Assembly: GCA_016787065.1 (NCBI GenBank)
Contig: JAEUVD010000008.1
Span: 1-64,000, forward strand
Origin: Chitinophagaceae bacterium
GTDB lineage: Bacteria; Bacteroidota; Bacteroidia; Chitinophagales; Chitinophagaceae
DNA length: 64,000 nt
Direction: 5' to 3'
The stretch's first letter is position 1. Every line of letters begins with the position of its first letter. Positions 27,498 to 37,873 of this stretch are shown piece after piece. Below the pieces are notes generated by a model. It had not been told where the DNA came from and made no database searches. It saw nothing but the letters and a program-made list of their open reading frames with translations. The translations under genes were made by a program, and so were the position numbers.

Positions 27498-27619
27498 TAA
27501 AGGATGGAAGGTGAACTTATAGGCTGTTCTCTTTTTCAATCGAAATAATTTGTATCGTTTGTGTTGCCAGAAACCAATTTCAGGATCAAGTAAATTATAT
27601 TTTTTTGACATTATAGGAG

Positions 27620-27641
27620 ATTGGTGTCTGCACAAACCAAT
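27620..27641. repeat. Short palindromic repeat, copy 4
   Basis: ATTGGTGTCTGCACAAACCAAT has complementary ends (ATTGGT with ACCAAT) and shares the GTCNGCACAAACCA core with the copies at 15940 and 24180. Confidence 0.4.
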
Positions 27642-27687
27642 TATCTAACAATGATTCTTTAGGTTAGCACTAAGCATGATGAAAAGG

Positions 27688-27729
27688 AAAAAAGTCAAAC
27701 AAACAGCCTAACGCTATCTGTTTGACTTT
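27688..27729 (-). terminator. Terminator of the SprB-repeat gene
   Basis: AAAGTCAAACA (27691-27701) pairs perfectly with TGTTTGACTTT (27719-27729); on the minus strand the stem is followed by a run of six T. It lies directly after the stop codon at 27746. Confidence 0.8.
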
Positions 27730-27745
27730 CACTTTCTTCCGGAAA

Positions 27746-30136
27746 TTATTCAATGGTTAGTTTAGTTGTACTGTTACCATTACGCAACAAGTATAAACCT
27801 TTCGGCAAACCACTGATATCAAGTAAAATTCCTTTCGTGAGATCACCTTCTTGCTTTAAAACACAACTGCCTAAAATAGTATATAACGCTACTTCCTTAT
27901 CTACCGATTTTCCTTGAGTAATTACAAATACTTTATCATTGGCAGGGTTAGGATACACCTCCAAGGTTCCTTCAAGGGTTTCACTTTTTACAGTAACCGG
28001 TAATGATATTGTATTCTTCGTTGTGTTCGTAATAACCGGGCTGTTATAATCGAAATAAATGGCAGCCGTATTTAAAATCACATCACCTAACTGATTCGTA
28101 GGTTTATGTTTAATACGATAGGTAATATAACCGTTACTGGCTTGCTGATTTGTTCCGGAGTCTGGTAGCATAATATTATTAAACTTGAACTTCAATACAT
28201 TACCATTGAGTATTTCTATTTGGTAAGGATGACTATACCCATTAATATCTAGGGTTGTAATATCTAACTTATCACTTATGGTATCCAGTATGTAAATATT
28301 ATAAGCCGCTGCTGTTCCTGTATTTTGAAAACGTATTTGGTAGTCCATCACGTTTTGTTGTAGCGTAATGTAACCTTCCGGCCCGTAGCCTTCAGGTTGA
28401 ACCTGTTTATCATTCGGATCGAACGACGTGGCAACTGCTTTGGTAATACAAGCACTATTATTCGCCATATTCAAATCGGTAGCATTTTGCGGTGTTAACG
28501 TTGCACAAGAAGTAAGCATACTTCCAATACTCAAGGTGGTTGGTGTATTTATATAAACAAGTATTTCATTGGTCGCGCTGTTACCCCAATTACTAAACGG
28601 TGGGTTCGTTACAAACCATGTTAGTGAATCACCATTCGGCGTTGGTGTTATGCTGGCAGGAGGAATAGATGCTGAGGCAAAATCAAGAGAATCATTTAAT
28701 ATCAAGGTTACCTTATTTTGAATTTGATACTGGGTGTTATTTACAATTTCAACCTTTATCCAAGCACCCATCCAAGTAGGTGAAAGGCCCGGTATATACC
28801 GAGTTCCTATAAGGTAAACATATTCATCCACTATATTATCCAAGGAATCTTTAAAATCATTATTCATACTAATAGAATTACTTGCATTCAAGGTAACTGC
28901 AGCCGGAGGAGTACAACTATTCTGATATAGCGGCGGATTTAGCATTTGAGTTATGGTATGTGTACCATAAGGCACATTATTGAACTGATAATAACCGGAT
29001 GCATCGGTAGTGGTAATATCACCGGTTGAGAGACTGATGAGTTTATTAGCCAGATAATAATCTCCGGCATCAAAAACACAATTATTTAGTGAATCGGAAT
29101 AAACATAACCTGAAATCGTTCCACAGTTAGCACCTTGTACACCGATCACATCCGAATAAATCATACAATCGCCAGCGGCATTACTAATGGTTACCGTATA
29201 GCTACCATTCACCGCATTAAACAGATCTTGAGTGATTGATCCAACACTACTCCAAAAATACGTAAGTCCTGCAGATGGGGTAACGTTTAAATCAATACCG
29301 CCATCGGGCACCATAGAACAACTTGCGTCGTAACTTGTTGAACTCACAGTAACACCTGTTAAAGCATTAGAAGATGTTCCAATAGTATTCGTAGAAGTAG
29401 CAACACATCCATTGGCATCCGTTACAGATACTGTGTAGGTTGTATTACCACATAAACCGCTAATCGCACCTGTTCCAACAACACCTCCTGTACAGGAAAC
29501 AGTGAACGGAGGAAGACCGCCAGACGTGTTAAAATAGATATTACCTGCACAGCTTATTCCGCAGGAATCATTGCCTGCTAAGGTAGTTAGAACCGGTGGT
29601 GTGGGGGCCAATGCCATCAAAGTGGTACTTGCAGTACAGCCATTGCCATCCGTTACAACAACAGAATATTGAGTATTCGCACATATAGAGCTTATGGTGT
29701 TACCACTTATGGATGCCGTTGATGGCATTACCGAATAGGTATAACTCGGATTACCTCCTGTTGCTACTAATGTTGCTGCTCCATCACAACCAGGTGTGCA
29801 ACTTGGAGGAATTACATTAAAAGCAGAAACTAGAAGCACCGGTGGAGGGTTTAGTGAAAAGACTAAGGTAGTGGAACAACTCGCAGCATCAACTGAGGTA
29901 ATGGTATAGGTAGAAGGACAAAGCTGCGTAAAAAAACCGGGTGAAGTTTGTAAACCAATCGAAGGGTTAATTGTGTACGTGTAAGGTGCGGTACCACCCG
30001 TAGTATTCACCGAAATAATTCCATCACAAGTACCCCAACAAAAGGGTGGCATAAAGGATTGCATATTTATGTTGCATTGGGCAATAACCAAATGGGTTAA
30101 CGCCATAAAGAGGAGGGTGATTAATGTTCTTATCAT
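27746..30136 (-). CDS. Secreted SprB-repeat-like adhesin with T9SS sorting domain
   Basis: This 796-residue exported protein has a signal peptide ending LVIAQ. Residues about 20-330 hold four beta-sandwich repeats with the pattern C-x(3-5)-C-DG...TGG-x-PYTYxI...LC...YTITVxDxxxC, as in SprB-type repeats of gliding and adhesion proteins. A carboxypeptidase-regulatory-like domain follows (ISGYVYSDSLNNC... to about 430). Then come a DUF11-like stretch, a domain starting FDPNDKQVQPEG (DUF7619-like), and a type A T9SS sorting domain (LEVYPNPANDKVFV, GLPKGLYLLR, KLTIE). It is a likely SprA client on the cell surface, probably adhesive. Confidence 0.85.
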   Translation of the reverse strand: MIRTLITLLFMALTHLVIAQCNINMQSFMPPFCWGTCDGIISVNTTGGTAPYTYTINPSIGLQTSPGFFTQLCPSTYTITSVDAASCSTTLVFSLNPPPVLLVSAFNVIPPSCTPGCDGAATLVATGGNPSYTYSVMPSTASISGNTISSICANTQYSVVVTDGNGCTASTTLMALAPTPPVLTTLAGNDSCGISCAGNIYFNTSGGLPPFTVSCTGGVVGTGAISGLCGNTTYTVSVTDANGCVATSTNTIGTSSNALTGVTVSSTSYDASCSMVPDGGIDLNVTPSAGLTYFWSSVGSITQDLFNAVNGSYTVTISNAAGDCMIYSDVIGVQGANCGTISGYVYSDSLNNCVFDAGDYYLANKLISLSTGDITTTDASGYYQFNNVPYGTHTITQMLNPPLYQNSCTPPAAVTLNASNSISMNNDFKDSLDNIVDEYVYLIGTRYIPGLSPTWMGAWIKVEIVNNTQYQIQNKVTLILNDSLDFASASIPPASITPTPNGDSLTWFVTNPPFSNWGNSATNEILVYINTPTTLSIGSMLTSCATLTPQNATDLNMANNSACITKAVATSFDPNDKQVQPEGYGPEGYITLQQNVMDYQIRFQNTGTAAAYNIYILDTISDKLDITTLDINGYSHPYQIEILNGNVLKFKFNNIMLPDSGTNQQASNGYITYRIKHKPTNQLGDVILNTAAIYFDYNSPVITNTTKNTISLPVTVKSETLEGTLEVYPNPANDKVFVITQGKSVDKEVALYTILGSCVLKQEGDLTKGILLDISGLPKGLYLLRNGNSTTKLTIE

Positions 30137-30262
30137 AGTTACAAGTTTTATTCTTACGTAAATATGATAATCCTTAACGGAAATTTATAATATTCATTGT
30201 CACATTCCAATGACAATTCAAATTGTTTCAATATGGTGACACAACAACGATGTACTATACGA

Positions 30263-33200
30263 TTATTGTCCTAGAAGGAAACGCAACATTAAACCGGCTC
30301 GGGTGCTCGTAATGGGGTAGGAATTAGAAACGTAAGGAATACTTTGACGACGATCATAATAAAAGCGTAGCGTTAAATTTTGCGTCAGTAAATAATCAAT
30401 GGAAGGTGAAATAGAAATTACTTTTTGTCCGCGTGTTGCACGAGATTCACGTTGATCTAATCGATTGATGGTGGTATAGTCATCACGTAAACTAAAATCC
30501 ATTTTAATATTCACATCGCTCTTCTTTTTATTCAATCCGAAATAAGGGGTGTTAATAGTTACCCCTTTAATTCTGTAACCTCCACCAATGGTAATTTCTT
30601 TACTCTTCGTTTCGCTCATTTGATAATCAATCAAACTCATACTCAAGGTTCGAGATTTCTTAATTTCAACTTTAAAATTCAGCGAACTTTTAAATGTAGC
30701 ATCAATACCAATCAATGGTCCAAGTGTTTCATTAATCGTCATATTCGGAACCATGAAGTAAGGAATATAATTATGCGAAACGGAATCAATAAAAGAAGGA
30801 AACCCGAGTGCAAACTGATCGCGATACAATAAAGAAGAATTGAAGCTATTCATACTCATCGTACCGGTATAAGAATGCGTTAGCGTGAAGCTTTGGAAAA
30901 TATTTTTAAACGCTTTTGTTCGTGCTAAACCATTGTAATTAACGCGCCAGTTCGGCATCGGCCAAATATTCTTAAACGGATTGGAACGAATATTATCATG
31001 TTCATTACTTACTAACGGATAGGTTTTAGGATCAGAACCAGTGTACGCTGATAGGAAGGCCGGTATCAACACTTCTTGCGCATAACGAGTATATCCTTTT
31101 TTATAGTTTTCATCTTCAGGTGCATTCAAATTATTCGTGTAAGGATTGCTTAAACCTAATCGTGATGAAATAATTTGACGGTTATTTTCAAAATCCAAGA
31201 AAGCTTCGGTAAGATTATTTGTTGAATTTCTTTTCTGAAACATTGTTCTTATCGCAATGTAAGAAATAGAAAATCCACCTGTTTCGTATGGGTTTAAGTG
31301 AATATAATCATTCGTACCACCAACGGTATCCTTAAATAATTCAGTATGTCCTTTATTGAAGGTTTTATTTAAATTCAAATCAATTTTAAAATCTTTGAAT
31401 GGTTCGAGGTTAGCCGTAATATTCAACGACTGACTATACATCTGTGTAAACGGTGCGTTGAACAACGAATCACGAGTAAGCACATTATCTTGTCCTTTGG
31501 CTTCTAACCAATATCTATCTGGTTGATAACCGAAGGCAAATGGTAAGCCGGGGTTCATACTGCTCGTATTAATACCTAACATACGGGTACTATCCATATA
31601 GCCGGGCAAGGTGCTACCTAAATTTTCGGTATAATTAAAGCTGGCTCGTTTAACCAACATTAAGGCATTTCCTAAAATACGAACTCCTGTTGATGGATTG
31701 AATTCCTTTTTCTTTTTCTTACGTTTTACAGCAACTTTCTTTCCATTTTTATCCAACACCGAATCCACTTTAGGTTCTTTGTTTGCTTTTGAAATTGCGG
31801 AGCTCTTATCTTTTAATTTCTTATTCTGATCTTCAACTATTTTCTTGAATTCCGCTTCTTGAGCATCACGATCTTCTTTACCACCTTTATCGGTAGATAC
31901 TCGATCTTCTTTTTTGGTTTCTTCTCGATCAGTATCTGAAGACGACTTATCGGTGCCTCCACCAGAGTCTTCACGATCGGTGCCACCTTTACCTGGAAAT
32001 CTATCACCGCCATCTCTACCATCTCGTCCGCCTCCACCTTTGCCCGGTGGCATTCTATCATTTCGTTCGCCACCTCCCGGTTTTTCGCCTTTTCCTCCCG
32101 GTACATCTTTACCTTTTCCGGTTGGTTTTTTAGGCTGCGAAATAATTTTTAAAACCTTCCATTTATTATAGAGTTGAGTAAAATTGAACTCACCATTTAT
32201 TTGTTTGTTTTGGGTATTGCCTATTGTATTTCCTAAACTCTTCGCTAAAAGCGAAGCACTCGTCCAATCATAGGTGGCGCCATAACTTCCCCGAATAGTG
32301 GTCCAATCGAGTAACGGTATTTTATTCAATGGCATATTATAATTGGCATTGAATGTTTGACCGAAGTGTGTATTTCTTCCTAAGCGTTTTACATTCGTCC
32401 AGAAGGTATCTTTCTTTTCTTTGGTATCAATGCGGCCGTAAGGTTCATCAATACGTGATTGATTATTGGCTGAATAATCGAAGGAAATGGAACGCGTTAG
32501 ATCCCAACGTAAACTATAGGTTCTTGCCCAAGTAAAAAATTTGAAATAGTTAATTGGTAGTGCGTAATTTCCATCATCAATATTCCGCACTTGTGTTTCA
32601 CCTAAGGTTCGTAATAAGTTGTTCCGAATTGTAACGTTGGCAGGTAATAAATTCAGGTTTACATCACGAATAAGTTGAAAGTACTTTTTCTTCTGCGGAA
32701 CTATTCGTTTAAAAGGTTCAACGTAAAATGGCTTCACACTATAGGTATAACCTAACGACGCATTATGTTCATCTAACTGATCTTTAGCTATCAGTGCGTT
32801 ATGTTTATTCGTTTGAGAATACGCATAACTCACATCAAAGTTTTGAAGATCCCACGGTTCTTTATGTTTATTCTTGGTTGGTGCTATACGTACATTCTGC
32901 ACATTAATACTTTTAATGATGGTTGCATCTTGCGCAGCTTGTCGAATCGAATCGCGTTCTGAAGGATTATAATCTTTTAATTTATCTTCTAGTTTAATAT
33001 CCTTATCGTAAGGGTCATAAATAGGGTTGCTAGCTTGGCGTGAATAACCAACAAACAAAGGCAATTGAACTCCCCAATCTTTTGGTGCAAGCTTACCTAA
33101 ATTTACATTGGCGGAAACGGCGTATTGCGCATAGTTATCTTGAAAGCGCTGATTTACTTTTTGATCGATATTACCATAACCTGCGGTATGCATTAAACCG

Positions 33201-36200
33201 CTCGCTTTAATTGTTGCAAAGTCGGCAAGGGTTAAATCAAGTTTGGCAGTTGCCGCATAACCACCATCTTCATTCATGTCGGATAAACGAAGTTCATTAA
33301 ACCAAACCTCAACACATTTTTTTGCGCCATCATCGGTAATATCATTCGGACCTTTCTTCGGATTCAAAACACCTAACATGGCGTTCTTCACATCACCCAT
33401 ATTCGGATTACCTATAACCCGAATATAATTTCCCTTACTATCTTTTTGTTCGTACGGAACAGCAAAATTGGCACCACTTGCGTTACGCTTTTCTTTTACC
33501 GCAATGAGTTCGGCTAAATCAATATCTAGATTATTTGATTCCGGCCAAACTTTGTAAGGATCAGCGGTTCCAGCAGGGGTTAATTTTAAAGGTATTTGAT
33601 ACTCGTAATAATTCGCTACGAAATCGGAACCTAAACGAATAAACCCTCGCACATCACCATCTTTAGCCGGCGACTCGCCATCTACTCCTTCCGCATGAAT
33701 AAACATCCGTAGTTTTTTAAACTGACGCATATCCATGCCTAACGATTTAAACGCACCTCGAGAATCACCATCATCTAAACCACAAACAAAAAGAGAAATA
33801 GATTGCTCGTTGTTCAAAACACTTTGTCCGTTAGCAACTTGTTGTTGTACGCGTTGAATACCGGGCGGAGAAACATAAGGCACAGGAGATCGACTGCTAT
33901 TCTCTTCTAAACTAACCGACGTTAGGTTGAAGGTTGTGGCGTTATTATCTAATACCGGAACTAATTCGCCAGGATTCTTTAAAGAATACTGATAACGACG
34001 CCATGTATTTCTACCTAATTCAAAACGCCCGAAACGAAGAATGACAGAATCTTGAAATCCATTTAGAAATAAACGGATAAATCGAATCGAACGGAAATCA
34101 TTGATAGCGCCGATGCGATCGGTGAATTCACGAATAGGTACTTTGAATTGATACCAAGTTTCTTTTTTCTTTGAACGATTCGGTAAGGTAACCATCGTAT
34201 CCTGACGGTTTACAATATAGTTCTGCCCAACCTGCATGTTCGGTTTAATTTCTATCCGATACTGATAATATTGTTCGTTTTCATTAAGGGTATTATCACG
34301 ATTAATATCTTCTGATTCAGGAACATTCGTAAAGGCATTCGAGTATTTTGAATTGTTATCACTTACCGGTGAATTACCTTGAGGGTTATTGAATTTTCTG
34401 TAACGATGAAAAATATCTAATTGTGCATTATCATAATCTTCGCCACGGAAGTGATGGTAATCATCATTAGCCGGATCTGCAAGAGCGTTCAAATAAGCTT
34501 TGGATTGCGCTCCGAATTTAGCGGCTAAGGTATCCACATAAAGCTTAAAGGCTGTTTTCTCTTCTTCATTATTCATCCCATCCAAACCAACGTCTTGGGC
34601 TTTACGGGCATCTTCCCGATTATCAAAAGCAGGTGTAAGTTGTTGTTGAAACTTTGGAATTTTCGACCACGCTGTTGTTTCCACTTTGGTAGGATCATCC
34701 GGGAAAGGAAGTCCGTTCTCGAAGGATTTTCTTGAATCTTTTAAAATATCTTCTGAAACATTTCCCAAATTAATGTAGAACTCACCACCTGGGTCATTCG
34801 GTCTGTCGAGATATGGATCTAACATCCAGAATTCAATAAATTCAACATTCGATGTTTCGAAATCAGAGAAGTCGATCGGACGCATAATACCTGCCCAACG
34901 TTCGGTTGGAAATAACAAATTACCTGCGGTATCGATCTTTGTAAAATCAAAATTATAGGGCCCACGTTCCTTCGGATAATACGCAAGATCGAGTGTGGTT
35001 AAATTCCCTTGTAAGGAGGTATAAGAACGCATCGGAAATACCTCTTGTTGTTGAATGAGTCGTAAATAATGATTCGACAACATGGCAGTATCATTCAAAT
35101 GTGAAGGCATACAACCTTGTCGTGGATCTACCATACAAGGATCCAAATTATACCACATTAATCGGGCACGATTCGCACCATACTTCCAATCATTTACTGC
35201 ATTGGCTTCTGGGAATAATATTTTACCTGTACTTCCTTTAGCGTTGAGTGGTGTGGAAGCTAACGACCAACTCATAACCGGAAATTTCAAATCATAGCCA
35301 CTTCGTGTTCCTTCAAAATCATCGATATAAATATTCGATTCTCCATTCTGATCGTTAATCAATCGGTTATGTCCGGGAATTAATTTGGCTACCTCCGCTT
35401 GAGCGTTAATTAAAGAAGGTGCGGTTGTATTTAACAAAGGTAGTTTATCCAGTTTACGGGTTAGTCCGGGTAAATCATTCTGATAACTTCCATCTAAACC
35501 AAGCACCGTATTTTTTATAGGGTCTTCGCCAAATGTTACCTTGTTGAAATAAGGTCGTTCTGATAAGCGTAGCGCGGTACCACCCACACTTACTTTATCA
35601 TTCACAAAATAATCAAGTCGGGTACCAACAAAATTTTGCTGTTGAATACCAAAGGTTGCGTTGTTTTCATAAGAAACGTTTACAGGAATACCGCTACTTA
35701 AAACGCCCGAGTTGAGAATCTTTAATTTACCGATACCATAATCGATGGTGTAATCAACATTCTCCACCAATTGCGTACCACCGGCACTTACATTCACGGA
35801 ACCTTGAGGGATATTAAAACCACCTAAATAAATTTCTGAGGAAGTTGCCGACTTCATCGTTCCTTTCATCAGGAAGCGATTGAACTGTGGAAACTGTATG
35901 GCAATATTCTTGGTAGAATCGTATAGTATGGTATAGAGGTATTTCTTCTCTAAAGCAATATTACCTCCAAACACAGATCGTAAATCTTCTCCAAAAGGTT
36001 CTAGTACAGGAAAGATAATTTTACCCTGTTGGGAGTTAATTGTAATTCCTTCTACAAAATCAAATCGACCATCTGCTTGAGGATCATTTTGATTATTTAA
36101 ACGGTCGAGATTAAGAAGGTTCAGCAAGGGAATACCCGCTTTAGGCCCTTCAGGTAAATAACGTTTTTCTCCACCACCCGGATCGAGGTACATTACATTC

Positions 36201-37867
36201 AACACAAATTCATCATTGCTCACACCGGTAGCTCCTAACGAATAAATATTCTTCATCATTAAATCCCAAAGGGGTACCGTTGGATCGGGTGCAGTTGATT
36301 TCAACATTTTCAAAAACAACATCTTTGGGTTAGTGCTATCTGGAGGAAGGTTTTGCGCGAAATCACCTACCTGGTAAACTTTACCATTATTGGTGTACTC
36401 CATTGCAATACCAACCACATCATCGGGTTGTAATTGTGCGTTGATTGAGATAAATCCTAACTGTGAGTTGAACGTGTACTCCGTTGGATTTAATTTACGA
36501 GCGTACGTTTTTTCATAATCGATGCGTTGATTCAGATTTAAACTGTTCATCGCACTTAGAATAGTTCCTATGCTACGCGCTCCCTGTGTATTATTTAAAG
36601 TAGTGTAGAGGGTATTCGAATTATTATCGGTTACATCGGCAGTGGCCTTTGTAAAGTTCTTATTATGTGGATAGGGTTCTCCTAAATCCATAAAACAAAC
36701 TACGTCGCGGGCATTATCTACCGACCCGTTTCGGTTGGTAACCCAAACTTCCAATCGGTTGATATTGTTGAGCGATTGAATGATAGGGAATTTTGAAAGC
36801 GCATTATTAAAATTTCTTCGGAAGGAATGCGACAATAAAAAGTGACGAAAATCTTCGTAGTTATCGCAACTTACTTCAAAGTTCTGCGTTTGCGAACCAT
36901 TCTTAAATGATAAACTTTCGCGTTTTGATCGCTGTTGAGAAGCTACAGCACTTACCCTTAAGCGACCAAATTGTAAATCCGTTTTCAAACCAAAAAGTGA
37001 CTGAACCCCTTGAATTAACTGCGTTTTTAAAGGGAAGGAAATATATCCGGCTTCTATTTTTTTGATAATATCGTCTTCCTGTCCGGCATAATCCAACTTT
37101 AATTGGTTTTCAAAATCAAAGGTTGCTTTAGAGTTATATGAGAAATTGAACTTCATCTTCTCGCCAACTTTAGCCATCAGACTGATGTTCATATTCATGT
37201 CGAAATCGAACACGCCATACCGTTGTGCACTTTGCACGAGGGTAGGGTTCTTTACATTTTGCCAATTTCCGCCAAACGATAAATCCACATTACCTTGTGG
37301 TTTCACTTCAATACCTGTTCCTCCAAAAATCCGATCGAAGAGGGCATTGCCCAAATTAACTTTTGGAATGATGCCACCTTTTTTGGAAATCTGTGCTAAG
37401 GATTTTTGTCGTTTCTTGAAATACGCCTCTTCATCGTGCTTTGCTTTCCAGGCCATATATTCTTCAAAAGACATATAGGTTGGTGCACGATAATATTCCT
37501 TTCCTATTTTCTCTGAAATCGAAAATTGTTTGGGAGAATCAGGTTCAAGTTCAATGGTAGTTTTTAAGTTGGAAGGGTCTTTTAAATCGAATTGCGTTGG
37601 AGGATCTGCGGTGAGCTTATCGGAGGTACGGTCATCCACATAGTATTTCAGCGAATCGTTATTCTTTTTAGTATCGGGTGAATCTGCTAGGGGCACATCA
37701 TAATCGGCATAGGTATCTTCCTCCTTATCCTCATCTTCGGGCGTTTCCCATAATAAATCGTTCAAGCTTTCGTGCCAACGGGGGCCGCCATGCACTAACA
37801 CTAATGAAAAAAACACGAGGCCGAACATGGCCAAAAATCGCGCTGCATATTTTAGATTCGGATTCAA
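30263..37867 (-). CDS. sprA: T9SS outer-membrane translocon SprA (Sov)
   Basis: SprA forms the giant beta-barrel through which T9SS substrates cross the outer membrane. The 2534-residue product has an N-terminal hydrophobic export signal (FLAMFGLVFFSLVLVHG) and the family's long alternating barrel strands. Examples are PQGNVDLSFGGNWQNVKNPT, KIGGNYS-type strands and the C-terminal strand AGLMLRFLLGQ. The order ruvA-sprA on one strand is typical of Bacteroidota. A low-complexity insert rich in Gly, Lys, Arg, Asp and Glu fills about residues 1910-2040, a segment I would not expect from a conserved barrel strand. Other T9SS genes (porK-N) are not in the window. Confidence 0.96.
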   Translation of the reverse strand: MNPNLKYAARFLAMFGLVFFSLVLVHGGPRWHESLNDLLWETPEDEDKEEDTYADYDVPLADSPDTKKNNDSLKYYVDDRTSDKLTADPPTQFDLKDPSNLKTTIELEPDSPKQFSISEKIGKEYYRAPTYMSFEEYMAWKAKHDEEAYFKKRQKSLAQISKKGGIIPKVNLGNALFDRIFGGTGIEVKPQGNVDLSFGGNWQNVKNPTLVQSAQRYGVFDFDMNMNISLMAKVGEKMKFNFSYNSKATFDFENQLKLDYAGQEDDIIKKIEAGYISFPLKTQLIQGVQSLFGLKTDLQFGRLRVSAVASQQRSKRESLSFKNGSQTQNFEVSCDNYEDFRHFLLSHSFRRNFNNALSKFPIIQSLNNINRLEVWVTNRNGSVDNARDVVCFMDLGEPYPHNKNFTKATADVTDNNSNTLYTTLNNTQGARSIGTILSAMNSLNLNQRIDYEKTYARKLNPTEYTFNSQLGFISINAQLQPDDVVGIAMEYTNNGKVYQVGDFAQNLPPDSTNPKMLFLKMLKSTAPDPTVPLWDLMMKNIYSLGATGVSNDEFVLNVMYLDPGGGEKRYLPEGPKAGIPLLNLLNLDRLNNQNDPQADGRFDFVEGITINSQQGKIIFPVLEPFGEDLRSVFGGNIALEKKYLYTILYDSTKNIAIQFPQFNRFLMKGTMKSATSSEIYLGGFNIPQGSVNVSAGGTQLVENVDYTIDYGIGKLKILNSGVLSSGIPVNVSYENNATFGIQQQNFVGTRLDYFVNDKVSVGGTALRLSERPYFNKVTFGEDPIKNTVLGLDGSYQNDLPGLTRKLDKLPLLNTTAPSLINAQAEVAKLIPGHNRLINDQNGESNIYIDDFEGTRSGYDLKFPVMSWSLASTPLNAKGSTGKILFPEANAVNDWKYGANRARLMWYNLDPCMVDPRQGCMPSHLNDTAMLSNHYLRLIQQQEVFPMRSYTSLQGNLTTLDLAYYPKERGPYNFDFTKIDTAGNLLFPTERWAGIMRPIDFSDFETSNVEFIEFWMLDPYLDRPNDPGGEFYINLGNVSEDILKDSRKSFENGLPFPDDPTKVETTAWSKIPKFQQQLTPAFDNREDARKAQDVGLDGMNNEEEKTAFKLYVDTLAAKFGAQSKAYLNALADPANDDYHHFRGEDYDNAQLDIFHRYRKFNNPQGNSPVSDNNSKYSNAFTNVPESEDINRDNTLNENEQYYQYRIEIKPNMQVGQNYIVNRQDTMVTLPNRSKKKETWYQFKVPIREFTDRIGAINDFRSIRFIRLFLNGFQDSVILRFGRFELGRNTWRRYQYSLKNPGELVPVLDNNATTFNLTSVSLEENSSRSPVPYVSPPGIQRVQQQVANGQSVLNNEQSISLFVCGLDDGDSRGAFKSLGMDMRQFKKLRMFIHAEGVDGESPAKDGDVRGFIRLGSDFVANYYEYQIPLKLTPAGTADPYKVWPESNNLDIDLAELIAVKEKRNASGANFAVPYEQKDSKGNYIRVIGNPNMGDVKNAMLGVLNPKKGPNDITDDGAKKCVEVWFNELRLSDMNEDGGYAATAKLDLTLADFATIKASGLMHTAGYGNIDQKVNQRFQDNYAQYAVSANVNLGKLAPKDWGVQLPLFVGYSRQASNPIYDPYDKDIKLEDKLKDYNPSERDSIRQAAQDATIIKSINVQNVRIAPTKNKHKEPWDLQNFDVSYAYSQTNKHNALIAKDQLDEHNASLGYTYSVKPFYVEPFKRIVPQKKKYFQLIRDVNLNLLPANVTIRNNLLRTLGETQVRNIDDGNYALPINYFKFFTWARTYSLRWDLTRSISFDYSANNQSRIDEPYGRIDTKEKKDTFWTNVKRLGRNTHFGQTFNANYNMPLNKIPLLDWTTIRGSYGATYDWTSASLLAKSLGNTIGNTQNKQINGEFNFTQLYNKWKVLKIISQPKKPTGKGKDVPGGKGEKPGGGERNDRMPPGKGGGGRDGRDGGDRFPGKGGTDREDSGGGTDKSSSDTDREETKKEDRVSTDKGGKEDRDAQEAEFKKIVEDQNKKLKDKSSAISKANKEPKVDSVLDKNGKKVAVKRKKKKKEFNPSTGVRILGNALMLVKRASFNYTENLGSTLPGYMDSTRMLGINTSSMNPGLPFAFGYQPDRYWLEAKGQDNVLTRDSLFNAPFTQMYSQSLNITANLEPFKDFKIDLNLNKTFNKGHTELFKDTVGGTNDYIHLNPYETGGFSISYIAIRTMFQKRNSTNNLTEAFLDFENNRQIISSRLGLSNPYTNNLNAPEDENYKKGYTRYAQEVLIPAFLSAYTGSDPKTYPLVSNEHDNIRSNPFKNIWPMPNWRVNYNGLARTKAFKNIFQSFTLTHSYTGTMSMNSFNSSLLYRDQFALGFPSFIDSVSHNYIPYFMVPNMTINETLGPLIGIDATFKSSLNFKVEIKKSRTLSMSLIDYQMSETKSKEITIGGGYRIKGVTINTPYFGLNKKKSDVNIKMDFSLRDDYTTINRLDQRESRATRGQKVISISPSIDYLLTQNLTLRFYYDRRQSIPYVSNSYPITSTRAGLMLRFLLGQ

Positions 37868-37873
37868 TACCGT

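Larger units (their letters stand above)
27498..27745. other. Intergenic spacer between convergent genes
   Basis: This 248-base spacer holds the terminator for the minus-strand gene (27688-27729) and one copy of the short palindrome (27620-27641). Nothing else recognisable was seen. Confidence 0.5.

Noticed and set aside
31914..32171. Pro/Ser-rich plus-strand frame across the SprA insert
   Set aside because: It is the antisense shadow of the low-complexity Gly-rich insert of SprA; the real reading frame is the minus strand.
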